From positions 5,850,501 through 5,914,500 of the forward strand of contig CP126191.1 of NCBI GenBank assembly GCA_030272155.1: 64,000 bases of DNA, given 5' to 3'. The notes under the pieces are model-generated. The model saw nothing but the letters and a program-made list of their open reading frames with translations. It had not been told where the DNA came from and ran no database searches. Origin of the DNA: Tetradesmus obliquus (lineage: Eukaryota > Chlorophyta > Chlorophyceae > Sphaeropleales > Scenedesmaceae). The translations under genes and the position numbers were made by a program. Positions 1 to 11,827 of the stretch are shown here, piece after piece (the stretch's first letter is position 1; each line of letters starts with the position of its first letter).

Positions 1-1520
1 CCTTCCAGATCCAACACACGCAGCGCCTGCACACGACAGGGCACAGCACCACGGCAGATGTGCACACAGACGAGGAGAACAGATGCAGAGGATTGATCAA
101 GCGAACTGATGCTTGCATAATATTTGCGCTTCCGCCTCATTTTTGCACAGCAGCATGGCTTTAATGCCCCTCAGGTGCAAGCTGGTTCCGTAGCATGGCA
201 CAAAAGTAAAGAGGTTCCCAGCTCACCGTGCACTGCTGCAGCACCTGCAGGCTGCCCCAGTCCAGGTCCTGATTCCAGCCCAGCCGCAGCTCCTGCAGCC
301 TGCTGCAGCCTGCCAGCTCCTGCGGCAGCGCCAAGCTGCCGTTGAAATCACTTGAGGTGTTCTCCAGTGCCAGCCATTGCAGGTGTGGCCAGGCAGCTGC
401 CAGGCTGGCCAGGCTCACTTCAAGCCCCAGGCCATTCATGAAGTTGTCGCTGCATGTGAAGGACGGACAAGTGGACGGCAACATTCTGGGCATTCTGGGC
501 TGTAGGCGACGAGGTAGCATGCAGCTTGCAGCTGAGTCTGCTGTTGCATCTGTGTGTATGGATCCCTGCACACGTATGTCCGCGGCTCTGCAAGCAGAAC
601 TCACAACCGTGTAGAATAAAAACTCTCCCTCTACAACCGACGCTGTCAATCAGCGAGACATTGGCGATGGACCGCAGGCACCAACCCGCCCCCCCTCTCC
701 CTCCCTTGCACCCTCAAGTGCGGTGTCTTCTTCGAGGCCCACCTGGCGTCAAACACTGCCAGCTTGCTCAGCGCAGTCAGCTCCTGGGGCAGGCTCTCGA
801 GCCCAGAATTTTGGCTGAGCCGCAGCGCAGTCAGGCCGGCCAGGCTGCTGATGGCGCCAGGCAGCCAGCTCAGCGAGGTGCACGACAGGTCTAGCTCCTG
901 CCGCAGCAGCCACGATGGCCAGCAGTGAGCACATGCACAGGCCACGGCATCAACCATGCACAAGAACAGCGTGCTCACATCTACATCAACACCAATGTAC
1001 AGTTCAGTGCCTTGCTTGCATCACGCGCCTGGCCTCCAGGACCCAAGCCAAAGCAAGGCCATATGCAACTCCCATCCAGGCAGCAAAAGATGCAGCCAGC
1101 TCACACTGGATGACAGTACCAGCTGCTACCCACCTTGAGTCCCGAAAGCCACTCCCACCCCTCGCTTGGCAGCTGCTCCAGCGCATTGTCTGACAAGTCC
1201 AGCACCTGCAGCGCCTTCCAGCTAGGCCTAGACTGCCGCCACAGCACAGCAGCAGCACGCGGCTGGCGGCTGCAGCTGGGCAGCCGCAGGCAGGTCAGGC
1301 CTGTCAGCTGAGGGATGCATGGCGGCAGCCAGCTGCCCAGAGGGATGCTTTCTATGTGAAGAGCCTCGAGCTTGCTGGCCCATGGCGCTGCACTCATCCA
1401 GAGGCAGGCGGGCATGCGGCGCCTATCAAAGTCCTCGTCGTCGCTGCTACTGCTGCTGCTGCCACTGCTACTGCCACTGCTACTGCTACTGCTACTGCCA
1501 CTGCTGCTGCTGCTGCTGCC

Positions 1521-1552
<32 letters not shown>

Positions 1553-2760
1553 GTTTCAGCGGCTTGATAGCCAGGGAAGTAAGGCCTGCACCAATTCAGC
1601 AAAGCAGACAAGCAGTGTATCAGGAAAACCAACCAGGCAACGGTAATGACTGCGCACGCAATGTCTCTAGCTTGCAAAGCAGCTGATGGGCGTCAGCAGA
1701 GGTAGTGGGCAGGCAGCCGTGATCACAGCATACCATAAGGAAGCCCACAATTGCCATGATGCGGTTGCCGCTGAGCCTGTGCTCCCGGCAAGCCTCATGC
1801 ACTGGCGGCCACTGCCACACACAGCTTGCAGGTGAACGGTTGTGCATTTACCATGCCTAAAACTGTCATTTCACAACTTGCCCACCTGGTGCTGCCGCCA
1901 GCCAGTCAGGCAGCCAGTACACTGAGAAGCGCGAGTCGCGAGCCAGGCCATCATAGTCCTCTTCCTTGTGCTTGAAGTAACTGTACCTGAAGGGCGTGGT
2001 TGCCGTGTCCCGCTGCTTGCTGCTCCACCATGTGCGCCCTCTTCAGGTGTCCCAGGCGCTTCAGGTCACCGCCGCTGAAGGAAAGGCTGGTCAACCTTGA
2101 TGGAAGGTGTGCAGTAAGTAAGGGCAGTGTAAGACTGCCAGAATGACTCCAGAATGATTGAGTGCACAGGGGATGCAGGGCGCACTGCATGTGTACAGCA
2201 TGTGGCACCTGCACGCATCCCATATGGTGCAATATGCAAAGTTGACAGCTGCCTGGCCCGCTGACACAGCCATGGTGTGGCGCTTTCATCAGCAAATGGC
2301 AGGCTGATTCATGCTCTGGCCATGCCGTCCATCCTGCATGGGGAGGGCTGCTGCACCTTGTCAGTGAGGCCAGCTGCTGTTCCAAAGGCCCCGCGATCTG
2401 CAGCACGTCCGTGTGGCTTCGCAGCGTGCTGAACATCCTGCAAATACGGTTTACCCAGGCAGAGGTAAGCAGATGCCAGCTGATCAACGTTCAGCACGCA
2501 TGCCTGAAACAACCCTTGTTATCAACTTGCCTGTCTGTCTGCAGCTGCTGTAGGCTCGGCAGGCGCCTCAGCAGCTTCCCAACATTTTCTGCATCTGCCA
2601 TCAAATCTAAGCTGTCCAGGCACGAGTCGATCGCACTGCGCAGCGAGCTACTGGACCGGCGGGCTCTACCGAGGACACGCCGCTCGCACTGTCGCACAAT
2701 CAGGCTGCCGCAGTCACCCAGGGCAAAGATATCAAATAAACTCGTTGAATTTGCATCCAT
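1..2760 (-). CDS. Leucine-rich repeat protein, copy A (3' end beyond the window; apparent frameshift)
   Basis: Multi-exon LRR protein on the minus strand. The ATG at 2760 opens MDANSTSLFDIFALGDCGSL, matching the start of copy B (3203-5960). Exon 1 (2531-2760) ends at a GC donor (ACAG then GCAAG). Further exons encode FSTLRSHTDVLQIAGPLEQQ, a run of Ser from CAG/CTG repeats (about 1440-1555), LRR strands such as KALQVLDLSDNALEQLPSEG and LTALRLSQNSGLESLPQEL, and SLQVLQQC near 240. The C-terminal exon runs off the left edge. In the exon at about 2000-2100 the frame giving LTSLSFSGGDLKRLGHLKRA differs from the one giving YWLPDWLAAAP, while copy B reads both in one frame. So copy A may be frameshifted, or may have a splice I cannot see. 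The function is unknown; LRRs usually bind proteins. No kinase, NB-ARC or clear F-box was seen. Confidence 0.7.
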
Positions 2761-3202
2761 TTCAAACTCCTTCCGGCCGATGGTATGCAGGACAGACAGC
2801 AGCAAGGGCACCCTTCAAGCGAGCTCAGCTGGAGGACTACTCCAGGCCCTGCATGCCCACGCAAACATAGAAGTTGCCAAACAGGCCGTCCCGACCCCAT
2901 GCGAGTGTACAAGGCTACTTTTAAGCAAGCAAGCTCAACCTCAACATGCCAGGTCATGAGCCACCAGCACATGGCAACAGCAGTGCAACTTGTGCTGAGC
3001 ACATGCTGTGCAGTTCGTTGCCATGTGAAGTCTGTACGTGAAACTTGCCAACCTTAGTTGATCATTGATCATTGATGGAGAAACGTCAGAGGAATGCCCA
3101 CAGGACAGGTTGCAAACCCAGGTTCAGTGTTGAATTGACGAGCCACAACCACAGGAAAAGATGGAAACACTTTGAAGAGTAGTTAGAGACCTGGAGCACC
3201 TT

Positions 3203-4755
3203 CTAGTCCCACTGCACGGCAACCCTGGGCTGCAGCTGTGCCAGCAGCTGGCTGATATCGGGCGGTGCTGCTGCTGCTGCTGCCTTGCGCATGCCGCCCA
3301 GATCCAGCATCAGCAATGCCTGCACACAGCACGCCACAGCGCCCACAGCAGATGTGTCAGCAGGGATCAGCAGATACAGGCAGGGGAGGGTGGGATACAA
3401 AGGCAGGCGAGCGCATGCTGGCACCGAACGTGCACTGAGACCTCATCTCCACATACAACTGGCAGCTGCTGCAGCAACAGCATGTATCTGTACAGTTACC
3501 TTGGACCACGTGCGAATGCAACCCATGTCACTTTGCCTCACCGTGCACTGCTGCAGCACCTGCAGGCTGCCCCAGTCCAGGTCATAGTTAGACCCCAGCC
3601 GCAGCTCCTGCAGCCTGCTGCAGCCAGCCAGCTCCTGTGGCAGCGCCAGGCTGCCATGCTTGTCCGAGGTATTGGCCAGCGCCAGCGACTGCAGGTGTGG
3701 CCAGGCTGCTGCCAGGCTGGCCAGGCTGGCGCCCACTGAGGCCCTCAGGCCTGACAGCCAGTTGTGGCTGGACATGTGCAGGTGCAAAAGCATGCGACGA
3801 CAAGGGGACGTGGATAGAAGCAGGAGGATGCGGTGGACGGCTGAAGACAAGACAGCATGCTACTTCTAGGCGGGTAGGCTGCAACAGCTGTGTGGCCGGG
3901 CATGCTGTGATCAGACACGCCCAATATGCTCTTCATCGCCAATACTTAGTGCAGCTCAGTCAAGCTAACACCCATAAGTTGGGTGCAAAAACTCAGCCTA
4001 GTTGCTGCTGGCGTCTCCTCCCCTGCGCCCCACCTGGCATCAAACAGCACCAAGCTGCGCAGCGCAGCCAGCTCCTCCGGCAGGCTGCTGAGCTGGTTGT
4101 GGCTGAGCCGCAGCGCAGTCAGGCTAGCCAGGCTGCTGATGGCGCCAGGCAGCGACACCAACGCATTGTGGGACAGGTCCAACTCCTGGGGCAGCAGCAA
4201 CGTTGGCAAGCAAAAAGCAGCAAGCAGTGCATAGCCACGCTGTTGAGGCACAAGCCAGGATTGCATGCACACATGCACTTGTCATGCCGAGTGTGCCTTG
4301 CGCGTTAGCCCAAGCACAGCCTATACATGACTCAACCCCTGACAGACAGCTGCGCCTCAACCAACACCAGTTCAGCGGACAGCGCAAGAGGCAGCCAGGC
4401 ACGCGCTGTGGCACAGAGTGAGCCCAGGCACCGCTGCTGCCCACCTTGAGGCCAGCCAGCCCCTCCCAGCCCTCACTGGGCAGCTGCCACAGCTCGTTGC
4501 CAGACAAGTTCAGCACCTGCAGCGCCTTGCAGCCAGCGCCAGCCTGCCGCACTAATGCTGCAGCAGCACGCGGCTGCAGGCTGCAGCTGTGCAGCCGCAG
4601 GCAGCGCAGGCGGGTCAGCTGCGGGATGGGTGGCGGCAGCCAGGCGGCTAAAGGGACGCCTTGTATGTCCAGGGACTCCAGCTTGCTGGACCATGGCGCT
4701 GCACTCATCCAGAGGCAAGCTGGCGTGCTGGACCCACTGCTGTACTTGCTGCTGC

Positions 4756-4796
<41 letters not shown>

Positions 4797-5182
4797 TGCT
4801 TTGGTGGCTTGATAGCCAGGGAGGTAAGGCCTGCATCGATGCGCAACGCCGGAAACGGAATGCAACAGTGACCTCCAAGAGTAATGGCCATTTTCGAACC
4901 ATCTGTGCTCCTTTCCTTTACAGCGCCGACGAGCCCCCTGTCAGTTGTGGTGACAAACAGTGTCGCGCTGTTTGGGGACAAAGATATTGTAGCAGGCACA
5001 GTGTCAGACATGTGCTGTTGCTGCTAAGCCTGCGCTGCCAGCAAGCCTCGTGCACTGGCGGCCACTGCCCCGTGCAGCTTGCCCACCTGGTGCTGCCGCC
5101 AGCCAGTCAGGCAACCAGTAAACCAAGTGCCGTGAGTCACAAGCCAGGCCTGCGTACTCATCTCTGTAATATTTGGAGAGGC

Positions 5183-5216
<34 letters not shown>

Positions 5217-5960
5217 GCGTCGTGACGCTTCACGCATCACCCTGTGGGCCCACTTCAGGTACCCCAGGTGCTGCAGGTCACCACTGCTCAAACAGAGGCT
5301 GGTGAGCCTGTGTAGTAGGTCGAGGTCAAGCCATGGCAGGGCAGGGCAAGGCAGGGCAAGGCAGGGCAAGCCTGTCAGAATGAAACTGCGTGCACTGCGG
5401 CTGGCAGCGCACCTGCAGCTGCAAGCATAGCACCCACAAGTATCCTGAATATGCAGAGGGGACAGCTGCCTGACCAGCTGACACAGCAAGGATGTGAGTC
5501 ATGTAGATGAAATGGCAGACGGCTCATGCTCGGACCATGTCATGAGAGGGGCCTGCACCTTGTCAATGAGGCCAGCTGCTGCTCCAAAGGTCCTGCGAGC
5601 TGCGGCACTTCCGTGTAGCTTCGCAGCCTGCTGAACAATCTGCACATACAATGTAGCAGGCAAAAGCGCGGCAGATGTCGGCTAAGCGACTTTCGATATC
5701 CATGCAGTGAAACAACCCTTGCTGGCAGCTTGCCTGTCTGTTTGAAGCTGCCGTAGGCTGGGCAGGCGCCTGAGCAGCTTTCCGGCACTCTCTGCATCTG
5801 CAATCACATCCAAGCTGTCCAGGCACGAGTCGATCGCTCTGCGCAGCGAGCTACTGGACAAGCGGGCACTACCGAGGTCATGCCGTTCGCACTGTCGCAC
5901 AATCAGGCTTCCGCAATCCAGTTGGGCAAAAACATCTGTTAAACCAAGTGCTTCATCCAT
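3203..5960 (-). CDS. Leucine-rich repeat protein, copy B
   Basis: Second tandem copy of the LRR gene, complete in the window. The ATG at 5960 starts MDEALGLTDVFAQLDCGSL and the stop at 3203 follows PRVAVQWD. Exons in transcript order are: 5960-5734 (RQCERHDLG.., then RRLPSLRQLQTDR) with a GC donor; about 5639-5566 (LFSRLRSYTEVPQLAGPLEQ); about 5310-5080 (LTSLCLSSGDLQHLGYLKWA, a Ser run, then YWLPDWLAAAP); about 4830-4445 (Ser run, then LESLDIQGVPLAAWLPP and LNLSGNELWQLPSEG); about 4190-4035 (ELDLSHNALVSLPGAISSLA, LSSLPEELAALRSLVLFDAR); about 3770-3545 (LASLAAAWPHLQSLALANTS); and 3320-3203. The LxxLxLxxNxL pattern is clear. Intron positions and the odd GC donor are shared with copy A, so the duplication followed intron gain. 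The role is unknown. Exon limits around 5050-5100 are unsure. Confidence 0.75.
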
Positions 5961-6918
5961 TAGAACATCAACCAAGGTGGTAGGCAGGACAGAGCACCCG
6001 AAATGCTTGTGGGAGCTACAGCTGCCTGGAGGATGCAGAACAGGCCTTGCATGCCAACACACGGATAATGGCACCACACAGGATGTCCCAGTCCCAAGAG
6101 ACTGCACACACTTTGTGGAGCGAGCCAGGTAGCCCTAACACTCCAGGCATGAAGTAACAAGCACATGACAGCAACTTGCTGTGACAGCAAGCTCATGACA
6201 GCACAAAAATCAACCTGTGCGGAAGTAATGTGAACCCCGAGAGCAAGCCTGGTCAGCCGTGCTTGATCCAGTGAAAATTTATCGATGGACTACCCACAGA
6301 ACAGCTTGGGGACACAGGGTTCAGTGCTGGGGTGACAAGCCACAGCCACAGGCGGAGAGGGCGCCGGAGAAGGCATAAACATCTCTTCTCAACGCAACGT
6401 GCTGTGCAGCATCGCAGCAGTGCACAAACACAGCCAGTCACCAGCATTACAGGCTTGCCAATGCCTGCTTAGGGCACTTGTAAAAAATGGATTCTCCACA
6501 CCCACAATGAGAATCCCAATACTTGCAAACCCCGCTGGAACAGCTCTGCATAATGCCAGGCTTGCCCAAATGAGAGCTCCTGCCATGTCATTTGCAACGC
6601 CGATGGCGAATGGCTTGCACACACAGCATGTGCAGATCTTGCTTCCCCTGCGCTGGCAGCGTCAGGCGTCTACCATGGAGGGCAACAACGCCACTCAACA
6701 TGAGAGCCCATCAACAGCAGCTCCACAGCAGCACCACAACAGCTTCCCGTTCCACTCCCCAATACAAAGAACGGCCAGATGTTACTGGCCATAGCTACCT
6801 ACTGGTTGGGCAGGCAGATACAATGATAGTCTGCAGCTACTACCTTCAGGAACTTATCGGCATATGGAATGCATCGGCACAACTCGCTGCTGTGACACTA
6901 CCTGCAAGAATGGACTGC
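5961..6918. other. Intergenic: LRR copy B promoter and 3' flank of the prohead-protease gene
   Basis: No convincing gene. Short open frames on both strands lack splice-flanked, family-like content. The stretch should hold the promoter and 5' UTR of LRR copy B on its left and the 3' UTR of the minus-strand gene ending at 6919 on its right. I see no clear repeat or regulatory motif. Confidence 0.5.
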
Positions 6919-9900
6919 TTAGTGGCTGTTGGCTGCCTCCTGCTTCAGGTGCTGCCGCTGCCGCCTGTACTCGCTTTGATAGCGCTGCAGGGTATCCCGG
7001 ATCTCCTGATACTCCTCGTCAAGCATGCTGCCCGGCTGCTGCCGTAGCGGGCTGCCGCCCGGCCCTGCTGCTGCTACTGCTGCCGCATCCTGCACCTGCT
7101 GCGCATGCGCTGCCTGCTGCTGCTGTTGCTGCGCTGGTGCATCCTGCCAGGCTGCCAGCCGTGTTGGCTTTAGGTTGTCGTTGCTGCCACGCAGGGCACT
7201 ATCATGCACGACATCCTCAGCAGCAGCTGCCGCACAGCCCTGGCTGAGTAGCTGCTTGCTGGCGCTGTCAGGCCGGCTGTGTGACAAAGCCTTGCCAGGG
7301 CTCCCCAGCCCAGGGCTGACGACCACGCCGACAGCAGCATCAGCCGGCAGTGCTGCTGCTGCTGCTGCTGCTGCTGCTGACAACGAGCCAGCAGCTGCGG
7401 GAATGCCAACAGCTGATGTGTCGCTGCCAGTGCTGTTGATGGTGCTAGCAGCAGTGATCGTAAGACTGGCACCATCACTTGATACTACAGCAGGCTCTGC
7501 TGCTACTGTGGTGATGCTGTGCGGCTGCGCCTGCAGCCGCTGCTCCCAGTTGACCTGCACCGTCTGCAGCGCGCTGGGCTGTGCTGCTGCAGCATGTGCC
7601 GGCTGCGTGTGCCGGTCCCAGTCCCAGCTGCGCGGCTGCAGCGAGCTCAGCGAGCTGAGGCCTAAACCCGGCGCTGACTGCGGCCGCCGCGCCTTGCCGG
7701 AACGCTGCTGCTGCTGTTGCTGCTGCAGCAGCTGCTGCAGCTGCTGGTGCTGCTGCTGCTGCCGCGCGTGCTGGGAAGCAGATGCCCCGGAGTGCCCAGC
7801 TGCAGGCGGCACGACAGGCCCCAAGCTGCATCCGCTCATGTCTGTGCTTGCGGAGCACAGCAGCACCTCTCGCGCAGCAGCCAGGTGCTGCGAGCCCAGG
7901 CTGATGTTGCTGGCCAGGCTGAAGGTGGTGCTGGTGGTGCACAGCGCCTCGCGCACACACGACTTGGTGTGCAGCTGCTGCTGCTGCTGAGAGTCGTCGC
8001 TTGCGCGCGGCGGCTGCCGCAGCTGCTGCTGCTGCTGGCTGTCTAGGCTGCTGTGGCTGGCCGCTTGCAGCTGCTGCTGCTTCTGCTGCTGCAGCGGTGC
8101 GCAAGCCACGCTCTGCGAGGTGTTGAGCACGTCTGCAGCAGCAGCCGCAGGTGTCAGCGTGACCACCGCCTTGGACACCTGCTGCTCCTCCTGCTGCCTC
8201 CTGCCAGCTGCTGCTGGCGCCTTGTCCTGCTGCTGCTTCTGCTGCATGATGTGCGCCTTGGTTGCTACTAGCGACAGGTGCACCTTGAACTCCCTGCCTG
8301 CTGGATCTACAGGCAGCCAGGGCTCCTGTAGCACCCTGTAGTGGCAGCCCAGCACCACGCCACTGCCCAGAGGGGTGCTAGCAGGAAGCACGCAGCTGCG
8401 CGGGTGCAGCGCCTGCAGCATGCTGACGGAGTCGCCAGCGCTGGTGCACATGTAGCTGCTGGTGGCCGCGGTGTTGTCGCTGCCGCAGCCGATCGCTGCT
8501 GCCGCTGGCGGCTGCTGGAGGGCAGCTGCGGTGAGGGCAAAAGCCTGCTCGTACGCCTGCGGAGAAGTACGCAGCAGCACAGGACTAGTGAGCGGGCAGC
8601 ACTCACATACATGTCACACGACAGAGCAGTAAGATCCTGCGTGTAGGCATCATCAGTGTGCTGCCAATGTCAGCAGAGCAACGGGCGAAACACTGCTATG
8701 GCAGCACTGCGAGCATGCCAAGGCTGCTGCTGTGCGCTGCTGCACCACTCACCCCGCCTGTGCTGTACTGCGCTGCTGCTGCCGCCATGGACTTCTTGGT
8801 GCTCTTGAGCCACTTGGACAGCACAGACGCTGCCGGCAGCTGCGCCACGTTGGCCATGTCGGTGCTGCCAAAGCCCAGGTAGGCCGCACGCACTGCTCGC
8901 AGCTGGTCGGGCAGCGGCTTCCTGCAGGCAGCAGCAGCAGCAGCAGCAGCAGCGTGATAAGCTGTAAGCAGTAGCACACTGCGCACCCGCACGTCCACAC
9001 ACAGACACTGGAGCCCACCAAGCAAGACGCTGCAATACCTGCCGCATGAGCATGCATAGCAAGAACATGGGCATCTGCATCTTCAGGCCACCTGCCGGAG
9101 CAGCCCCTCCCTCAACGCAACTTCAACTGCTGATGCTGCCCGACATCTGACGGTTGCACCTGCTGTTGCTGCTGCTGAACCCTACTTCTGCTGCTGCTGC
9201 TGCTGGTGCGCACTTGTACTTTGTGCGTATGGGTACCAGGTATGCTCCTGCGTTGCTGGGCTCCGTCACAAAGTCAAAGGTGATGAGCTGGAAGTCATCA
9301 TCAACCAGCACGCGGTTGTTGGCGGGGTCGGCCACCACTGACGCCCAGCCGCGGCTGCTCACACCCAGCTTGATGCCCTGGCAGCAGCAACAGCAGCAAG
9401 CATAGCAAAGTACAGCGGTTGGCGGCAGTTGATCACAGAGCTTTGCCTGCCGGCTGCTGCTGCTGTCACACCCAGTGGCGCGTGCCTCTGCTGCCTGCCA
9501 GCTGCTGCCGCGTGGTCAGTCCGCCCCAGCGCCCAGCCAGCGCCAGCTGCCCTGCTGCTGGCTGCCAGCTGCTGCAGCTGACATGCAGAGCCACCGCCAG
9601 CACTCCCTGCCAGCCCTGCACGCTGCTTCCTGGCCATGCTGCACAGCCCGCAACGGAGCAGCTGCTGCTTAGGCCTGGCTGCTGCTGAGTAATCCTTATC
9701 AGCATCTGTGCCGGCTGCCTGCTGCTGCCACTGCTGGGCTCACCCTGCTGTACAGCTCCCACAGCAGCAGCCCCGCAGGCGTGGGCAGCACCTCAATGGT
9801 GCCCCACAGCTCGTTGCCGCGCCAGTGCACCTCCAGCACCTGGTGGCTCACGTTGGGCAGGTTGAGGCTGCGGAAGTAGGCGCTGTAGTAGCTGGGGTGG

Positions 9901-10407
9901 TTGAGCTCGCCCAGCGCGCTGCCGCAGGACACGTGCGCCGCCTTGAAGCGGGCCACCTCGCGCCGCAGGATGGGCTGGCGCAGTATCGGCAGCAGCAGCA
10001 GCAGGAGCAGCAGGAGCAGGCAAGTTTCCAATCACATGTGCTTGTCAAAGCGGAGTGCAGCCTAGGCTACGGAGGACAAAGCTGAGAGGAAGATAGATGG
10101 CAGCCACGCCAGGCGCTTGCGTGGCGGCCATCTATCTGAGGAGATTGCCAGCAGGGCGGCAGCGGTGCACGTGCACAGCTGCCGATTTGTGTGGCGCTGT
10201 ATGCTTGCATGGCAGCTGCTTGCTGGCAAATGAGGCGCTGACCGCCAGGTGCTGTTGCTGCTGCTGCTGCTGCTCACCTTGGGGTAGATGCGGCCGTTTG
10301 TATTCTTGGTGTCTGCTCTGGCAAACAGACCTGCAGCAGCAGAGCAGTATCGTGGGGCTGCTATATCCCAACACGCTGTGCATGCCACGTAGGGTGCTGA
10401 TTGACAT
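6919..10407 (-). CDS. Prohead-protease-like (T4 gp21-type) serine protease domain with long Q/A-rich tail
   Basis: Six-exon model: 10407-10389, 10330-10278, 9974-9744, 9377-9214, 8921-8753, 8556-6919. All splice phases agree, giving about 757 aa. The first about 160 residues carry the hallmarks of tailed-phage prohead core proteases (T4 gp21 type): DTKNTNGRIYPK, ILRREVARF, GELNHP (predicted catalytic His), VSHQVLEVHWRGNELWG, EVLPTPAG, GIKLGVSSRGWASV (predicted catalytic Ser in SSRG), VDDDFQLITFDFVTEPS. In phages this enzyme matures the procapsid. Here it is a spliced nuclear gene, so the substrate is unknown. Residues from about 213 on are Gln/Ala/Ser-rich, with a short region near VHLSLVATKAHIM and a charged helical end (EEYQEIRDTLQRYQSEY). 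The domain looks whole, and I see no capsid, portal or terminase gene nearby, so I infer domestication. The ATG at 10407 and the 19-nt first exon are tentative. Confidence 0.8.
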
Positions 10408-11827
10408 GTTGCTAGCAGCGCCCAAACCGTGATGTTGTCAGCATAGCCTGATGAGCACTTCTACCTGCTCACCATGTACAATCAACCTGCCCTCATTGAC
10501 CTGGGTGCTGAGAGTAAAGAGATCCACGACCTGGCAAGGTCATGCAGACAGCAGCAGCAAGGAGGAGCTATCTTACAGTTGCTGCACGTGAACAGCAGTA
10601 GGCTCAAATGCCAAATAGCAGATATTGCACACCACGCTTTCAACCAAACAATTGCTTGGGAGCAGTGCATCAGCAGGCACATACCTCCTCCCTGGTCAGC
10701 TCAGCAGCAGAAGTGCCCAAGCGACCTCCGCAGCACCACCCCCAAAACGCCATAGCAAAGTGGTTCGACAAACTAAGACATCTTGACTGCTTGGAAGGTG
10801 GTGCTAGAGATGGCGAGGCCGGTGAATCGGCACAAGCCCTCCCGGCTATGCGCGCCCATGTTCAATCCAGCGGTGCTAAAACAACAACAGCTTCAACCGT
10901 ATAATATCGAGCTCTACCAAAAGGAAGCTGGTACGTTTGTCTCTGACGTGCGTGCGTTTCTTGCTGTGTGCCTTCAGCTGGTCAAGCCATTATAATACGT
11001 GTAACGTGTTGAAACCAATTTGTCGCTTGGGACGACTGGCCTAAAGCAACTGATCACAGGTGCGGCCTATTAGGGCTGTGTTATAAGTGTTAGCTGCCAA
11101 CGGAAGAGGACTTTGCGAGGGCTTCGTACCGTGAGAGGCATTTGACTAGCAAGAAACACTATTTGCAGCTGATGCAGAGATGCTGCAGTCGCACCTGTGG
11201 CAGGCTGTTGAACAAACAAAAGCTTGGACAAACAGCCTGACTACCAACCTCACCGTGTGTGATGCATCCTCACATACACTCCCACGACTGAAGTGGTTGA
11301 CTTTTATTTGTCTCTGAATTTGCCTGAAGCCAGCGGCAGCTGCAATAACCGCAGATCTCTGCAGGGAACTTGTGTGCCAGCTGCCACCCTGCAGTACTGC
11401 CAGAGCAGAAAAAGACAGCATATGCTCGCAAGCAGGCCGCCCTGCCACCAAGGTCATTGCAGCAAGTCCGTCATATCAGTCTTGGGTTGGTGGCTATCAT
11501 TTTGGCCGCGACCTGCCCTTTAACCTGTCACAGGAAAAACATGTGACGCGGGGTTTGCAGAACTGAGCTGCGGATGCTAGAATAAGACCAAGCGGCTTCC
11601 AATCAACTGAGCATCGAGTACGGGACACTCACCACTTATGTGTGACAGCTTATATCCCCGGCTGTGTTTGTGAAGCAAATGGCACTGTGGCTGTCGTTGA
11701 TATCGAGGCCAAGGGCGTGGCTAAGCATGCCGTAGTATCCTTGGTTTTGACTTTGCTTTCAATTGGTCGATCATGTGACTTTTTCTTGCTCCTCGGGCGC
11801 TACAGCAGCAAGTAGGGTTGTTGGGAG
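10408..11827. promoter_or_regulatory. Divergent intergenic region between protease-like gene and ceramidase
   Basis: These 1.4 kb separate two genes read outwards, so both promoters and 5' UTRs should lie here. An upstream exon of the minus-strand protease-like gene could also hide here, because its modelled first exon is very short. The open frames are short and resemble no family I know. No TATA box or repeat stands out. Confidence 0.45.

Noticed and set aside
7025-8046. Plus-strand Cys/Leu-rich frames opposite the prohead-protease tail
   Set aside because: Pure shadow of CTG repeats (Cys, Leu, Ala runs) on the strand opposite a gene with matching splice phases.
6919-10407. A larger viral insertion around the prohead protease
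   Set aside because: No capsid, portal, terminase, polymerase or integrase content and no terminal repeats were seen on either side; neighbours are ordinary algal genes.
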